Source: Alkalinema sp. RU_4_3
GTDB lineage: Bacteria > Cyanobacteriota > Cyanobacteriia > Leptolyngbyales > Leptolyngbyaceae
Length of the DNA stretch: 63,684 nucleotides
NCBI GenBank assembly: GCA_012031975.1
Contig: JAAUSA010000003.1
Coordinates: forward strand, 1 to 63,684
Direction: 5' to 3'
Within the stretch, counting starts at the first letter, position 1. The number at the start of each line of letters is the position of its first letter. The notes beneath the pieces were generated by a model that saw nothing but the letters and a program-made list of their open reading frames with translations, ran no database searches and was not told the DNA's origin. This document shows positions 57,228 through 63,684 of this stretch, piece by piece. Position numbers and translations under genes: made by a program.

Positions 57228-57713
57228 TTAGCTCATTGCGCCGATCACGTAGTCGAAATATGCAGAAGCTTCAGCTGCATCTTCGCCAGACAGGAGGGAA
57301 GCAGCAGCGGCCTTCATGGCGCGCACACCTTCCACAACGGCGTCAATGGGGGTACCCAAGGACTTGTACATTTCCTTCACGCCCACAATCCCGATTTCTT
57401 CGATCGGTGTGACATCGCCGGAAACCACTCCGTAGGTCACCAAACGCAGGTAGTAGTCCAAGTCACGCAGGCAAGTTGCGGTCATTTCTTCACCGAAGGC
57501 ATTACCACCGGGGGAGACCACGTCAGGGCGCTTTTGGAAAAGGGAATCGCCAGCTTGCTTGATGATGCGCTCACGGGCACCGGTCAAGGTTTCAGCGATG
57601 CGTAGGCGAGCGGAGCCGCTGGTGACGAAGCTCTTAATGCGGTCTAGTTCGCCGGGGCTAAGGTAGCGGGCCTCAGCATCTGCGTTCACGATGGACTTCG
57701 TGACAATACTCAT
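57228..57713 (-). CDS. apcA: Allophycocyanin subunit alpha
   Basis: Core phycobiliprotein. 161 residues. [20 protein letters not shown] start; bilin-binding Cys in [20 protein letters not shown] (about residue 80). [20 protein letters not shown] and the ending [15 protein letters not shown] are typical. It lies 373 bp after apcE, with an apcE terminator in between, so apcA-apcB probably has its own strong promoter in addition to any readthrough. Confidence 0.98.
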   Translation of the reverse strand: MSIVTKSIVNADAEARYLSPGELDRIKSFVTSGSARLRIAETLTGARERIIKQAGDSLFQKRPDVVSPGGNAFGEEMTATCLRDLDYYLRLVTYGVVSGDVTPIEEIGIVGVKEMYKSLGTPIDAVVEGVRAMKAAAASLLSGEDAAEASAYFDYVIGAMS

Positions 57714-58086
57714 GGTATGTATTCCTCCAAAAGGATGTAACCAATTATTTAATAGCGGGAAGCAAGGATTCTTAAATCGATAAACCTAAGGTCCCGTGGC
57801 CTTCCGTCATTCATTCTGCGGTATCGAGGAGGACTTTCCCGAGGGTTTGCAATATTTTGTAATAAAGCTCCTCAGATTCTTAAACCTACGGCATACAGGC
57901 GGATCGATCCCTTTCTGTCAAGGCTTTTTTAGAGAACTTATTTCAGCTTTTTCTCCAGGCCGATCGCCCCCGCCCCACCCCAAAATCAGCCCCAAAAAAT
58001 AAACCCCTTGGCCCAATATGAAACATTGAGCCAAGGGGAACGGGGAACAAACCCAATTGCAGACATTAGGCCATCAAACGATCGTC
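57714..58086 (-). promoter_or_regulatory. apcE-apcA intergenic region, presumed apcA promoter and leader
   Basis: 373 bp without a gene. On the minus strand the apcE terminator comes first (57994-58038), then C-rich DNA and a more AT-rich stretch near 57840-57960, where an apcA promoter is expected. The ribosome site aggaggaat sits just before the apcA ATG (57716-57724). I cannot fix the -10/-35 boxes. Confidence 0.5.
57994..58038 (-). terminator. Rho-independent terminator of apcE
   Basis: Minus strand: ccccttggc / gccaagggg stem with a 17-nt loop, followed by tttattttttgg. About 50 bp after the apcE stop. Confidence 0.85.
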
Positions 58087-61505
<3,419 letters not shown>

Positions 61506-61949
61506 TCAGTTAGACCGTTGGTCCTGTCGCTTGTTCGTCGTCAGCTGGTCGCGCAGGGTGATTATCAAGCCCGTGCCCAGCAACACCAACAGGACTGGTT
61601 TCATCACATCTTGGGTCAGGGCCAGGGTGCCCTCAAAGGCCTCCGTCATGCCAAGGGTACCCTCCACCAGCAGAGCCATCACCAGGCCGAGTAACAGCAG
61701 GGCGATCGCCCAGGTCAGCCTGCCTGCGGCCCGAAAGCTCCAGGGATATTGCCGCACGGCCCAATATCGATTGCGGCGGAGCGGGGAAGCGGTTGGAAGC
61801 AATGGGACCTGGGTCTGGAGGGCTCGGTTGGCTTCCGTCAGTTGGTCTATCCGGCGGCGCATCAGTTCGCGTTCGAGGCGAGGATCGATCATCGGTTCAA
61901 CCAGGACCGGATCGGGCAGGCGGAACTCGTGGTTTAGTTGCTTATTCAT
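61506..61949 (-). CDS. Hypothetical membrane protein, 147 aa
   Basis: Hydrophilic N-terminal half with a coiled-coil-like stretch (ERELMRRRIDQLTEANRALQ), then two helices (LTWAIALLLLGLVMALLVEG, VMKPVLLVLLGTGLIITL) and a basic tail (TTNKRQDQRSN). Not recognised. Divergent from the NB-ARC gene across about 165 bp. Confidence 0.65.
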   Translation of the reverse strand: MNKQLNHEFRLPDPVLVEPMIDPRLERELMRRRIDQLTEANRALQTQVPLLPTASPLRRNRYWAVRQYPWSFRAAGRLTWAIALLLLGLVMALLVEGTLGMTEAFEGTLALTQDVMKPVLLVLLGTGLIITLRDQLTTNKRQDQRSN

Positions 61950-62114
61950 ACATGCACTCCAAGAGCGATTACGGGGGCAACGAGCGAGAACTCTCGATTG
62001 CCTTCATCATGGCTAAAGGCTCTGTGGGATGGCTGTGGGACATTGTGGGATGTTTTGTGGGATGGACAGTTTGGGGGTTACGGGCCGGAGCAACTGCGGG
62101 AGGAAATCGGGGGA

Positions 62115-63684
62115 ATGACAATGTTTTTAGCTAAATCCGCTACATTAGAGACAGTGAAACCCCTAGAACGGTCTATGGATTGCGATCAGGTTTGGGCTTG
62201 GGTGCAGCGGGAATTGCAGGCGATCGGTCAGGGCAGCTTCGATGAGATCACCATTGAGGTGTTTCGTCGTGCCTGGGCGCAGGAAACCTACGAGGAAATG
62301 GCAAGGGGGATGGGCTATAGCGCCGATCACCTGCGGGCACTGGGATCCGAGCTGTTCAAACGCCTGGGCCGACTCCTGGGCGAAACCATCAGCAAAAGCA
62401 ATTTCAAACCCCGCATCCTCCATCGCCTCACCCCGAACAAACCGGAACCGCAACAGGACCCCCGATTCCTGGGCCGCGATCGCGAGATCCAGGCCCTCAG
62501 ACAATTAGAGGGCTCCGGTACCAAAATCATCCTGATCCAGGGCCTCGGCGGGGCGGGCAAAACCACCCTCGCCCGGAAGTATTTCGACAGTCAGGGCATC
62601 ACCACGGTGCTGGAAATTTGGATACCGATAGAGGGCCAGGTCACCTCGGCGGAGTTTTGGGTCGAGGAATGGCTCAGGGGGGTGTTTAATGCCGAGGTGG
62701 GGACCGATTTTGGGATTAATTTAGAACGGTTAAAACTTCGCCTCAGCCAGCAATCCCAGCCCGTCGGCGTGATGATCGACAATTTGGAAACCATCCTCAA
62801 CGGCAAGGGCCAAATCGTCCCCGAGCACCGCCGCTATGTGGAACTGCTGCGGATGTTGAGCAATGCCCGCCTGCCTACCTTGACCCTGATCACCAGTCGC
62901 GAGGATCTGTGCGAAATCCAAATTGACCCTGAGATCTATCGGATTGACGGCCTCGATGAACCGAGTTGGCAGGCCTATTTTGATCTCAAGGAAATCCAAT
63001 CCAGCCCCGCCACCCTTCACCAAGTCTGGACCGCCGCCAACGGCAACCCCAAGGCCATGAAAATTCTCGCCGGGGCGGCCCGATCGGACTTCGACAAAAA
63101 CCTCGACAGCTACTGGGCCAGCGCCAACCAGGACATTTTGATGGAGGGGGAACTCCAGGCCCTAGTCGAGCAGCAGTTCCGGCGCCTGGCCCTGACCCAG
63201 CCAGAGGCCCACCAGTTGCTCTGTCGCCTAGGGGTCTATCGCTACCAGGATGTGCCGAATGTCTCCCTCAATGGCGTGTTGGCCCTGCTCTGGGAATTGC
63301 CAGAACCCCAGGCAAGAAAGGCATTGAATGCCCTGAAGGAGCGATCGCTGATCGATTCGCGCCGCAACGAAATCTTCTGGCTCCACCCGATGATTCGCAC
63401 CGAATCGATTAAGCAACTCAAGAATCAGGGCAACTGGGACAGCATCAACCGCCGCGCCGGAGAAATCTGGCAGACCAGCGTCCAGTCGGTGGCCACCATC
63501 GACGATGCCCTGCGCGCCATGGAGGCCTACTACCACTTCATTGAGATTGGCGACTATGATCTGGCCTGCGAAGTGATTTTGGCCCTTAAGGAAACCCCAG
63601 GGGGCGATCGGATCGCCCTGGGCTGGCTGTTCTATCGCCTGGGCCTGATGCGGCAGATTCTCTCGGCCTGCGACACCCTAGTGG
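62115..63684 (+). CDS. NB-ARC (STAND) ATPase with vWA-MoxR-associated-type N-terminal HTH, C-terminus beyond the window
   Basis: Signal-transducing ATPase of the class used in bacterial defence and regulation. It is open to the window edge (523 codons). Possible starts are ATG 62115, 62121 or 62175 (MDCDQVWAWVQRELQ); the last fits the domain best. N-terminal about 90 residues: FRRAWAQETYEEMARGMGYS and SKSNFKPRILHRL, resembling the N-terminal HTH of vWA-MoxR-associated proteins. The NB-ARC domain follows with FLGRDREIQALRQLEGSG, Walker A IQGLGGAGKTTLARK, Walker B VGVMIDNLETIL, LITSRE (sensor) and GNPKAMKILAGA (GLPL-like). A winged-helix-like part (LCRLGVYRYQDVP) and then helical repeats begin. 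The effector or repeat end is not in the window. Confidence 0.85.
   Translation, partial: MTMFLAKSATLETVKPLERSMDCDQVWAWVQRELQAIGQGSFDEITIEVFRRAWAQETYEEMARGMGYSADHLRALGSELFKRLGRLLGETISKSNFKPRILHRLTPNKPEPQQDPRFLGRDREIQALRQLEGSGTKIILIQGLGGAGKTTLARKYFDSQGITTVLEIWIPIEGQVTSAEFWVEEWLRGVFNAEVGTDFGINLERLKLRLSQQSQPVGVMIDNLETILNGKGQIVPEHRRYVELLRMLSNARLPTLTLITSREDLCEIQIDPEIYRIDGLDEPSWQAYFDLKEIQSSPATLHQVWTAANGNPKAMKILAGAARSDFDKNLDSYWASANQDILMEGELQALVEQQFRRLALTQPEAHQLLCRLGVYRYQDVPNVSLNGVLALLWELPEPQARKALNALKERSLIDSRRNEIFWLHPMIRTESIKQLKNQGNWDSINRRAGEIWQTSVQSVATIDDALRAMEAYYHFIEIGDYDLACEVILALKETPGGDRIALGWLFYRLGLMRQILSACDTLV

Overview
The window is chromosomal DNA of a phycobilisome-containing cyanobacterium. 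The evidence is an apcE-apcA-apcB-apcC allophycocyanin cluster, the cyanobacterial F0 gene order with a duplicated b subunit (b and b'), the circadian/phycobilisome response regulator RpaA, and the octamer GCGATCGC (HIP1) scattered through most genes. Base composition is clearly GC-rich. ApcE is long (about 1041 residues, four linker repeats), which points to a pentacylindrical phycobilisome core. I cannot assign a genus from sequence alone.

Layout. 1-3.3 kb (minus): pyrD, rsmH and a membrane mannosyltransferase-like gene cut by the left edge. 3.5-8.9 kb (plus): a four-GAF pseudokinase-like sensor, an FtsL-like protein and the cell-division transpeptidase FtsI. 8.9-11.6 kb (minus): a VapBC-type toxin-antitoxin pair and an ABC-F ATPase. 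11.9-16.7 kb (plus): a small conserved ORF, ispG, a carboxyl-terminal protease and a PilT-like ATPase. 16.8-21.2 kb (minus, mostly): unknown genes, a CPBP membrane protease, DUF3326, a 56-aa ORF, a [2Fe-2S] ferredoxin and an acyltransferase. 21.5-27.7 kb (minus): the ATP synthase cluster atpI-B-E-F2-F-H-A-G, ended by a clear terminator. 27.8-28.8 kb (minus): queD and queE. 28.9-30.3 kb (plus): thyX interrupted by a mini-intein. 30.4-36.5 kb (plus): ExbB/ExbD, a holin-4-like membrane protein, CobO and a 1006-codon FG-GAP/CARDB surface protein. 36.6-39.9 kb (minus): a PLP enzyme coupled to an unknown gene, another unknown protein and a lipoprotein. 40.1-42.9 kb (plus): DUF3285, YbeY, diacylglycerol kinase, TrpG/PabA and a Tat-exported degenerate metallo-hydrolase. 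42.9-46.7 kb (minus): a histidine-kinase-like protein without its histidine, a TPR protein and an alpha/beta hydrolase. 46.9-50.3 kb: tRNA-Gly(GCC), a membrane zinc-ribbon-like protein, a ProA homologue and a Uma2 protein. 50.3-53.9 kb (minus): a CPA2 antiporter and a glycosyltransferase. 54.2-56.1 kb (plus): rpaA and a sugar-type ABC ATPase. 56.2-61.2 kb (minus): the allophycocyanin cluster. From 62.1 kb (plus): an NB-ARC (STAND) ATPase cut by the right edge.

A dominant technical feature is frameshifting. More than twenty single-base indels break otherwise conserved genes, including essential ones (atpB, atpF, apcE, thyX, ftsI). Nearly all look like one base missing from or added to a short homopolymer, so I treat them as sequence errors and give the full spans of the repaired genes. 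Their coding text is continuous once one base is restored.

The most interesting biology is thyX. A 236-residue mini-intein sits inside the catalytic signature, and two palindromic repeat elements lie in frame in the intein linker where a homing endonuclease would normally be. Other points worth a look are a histidine kinase with Gln in place of the phospho-accepting His, a ProA homologue with Val in place of the catalytic Cys, a metallo-beta-lactamase-fold protein without the metal motif, and the NB-ARC protein with a vWA-MoxR-associated-type N-terminal domain.
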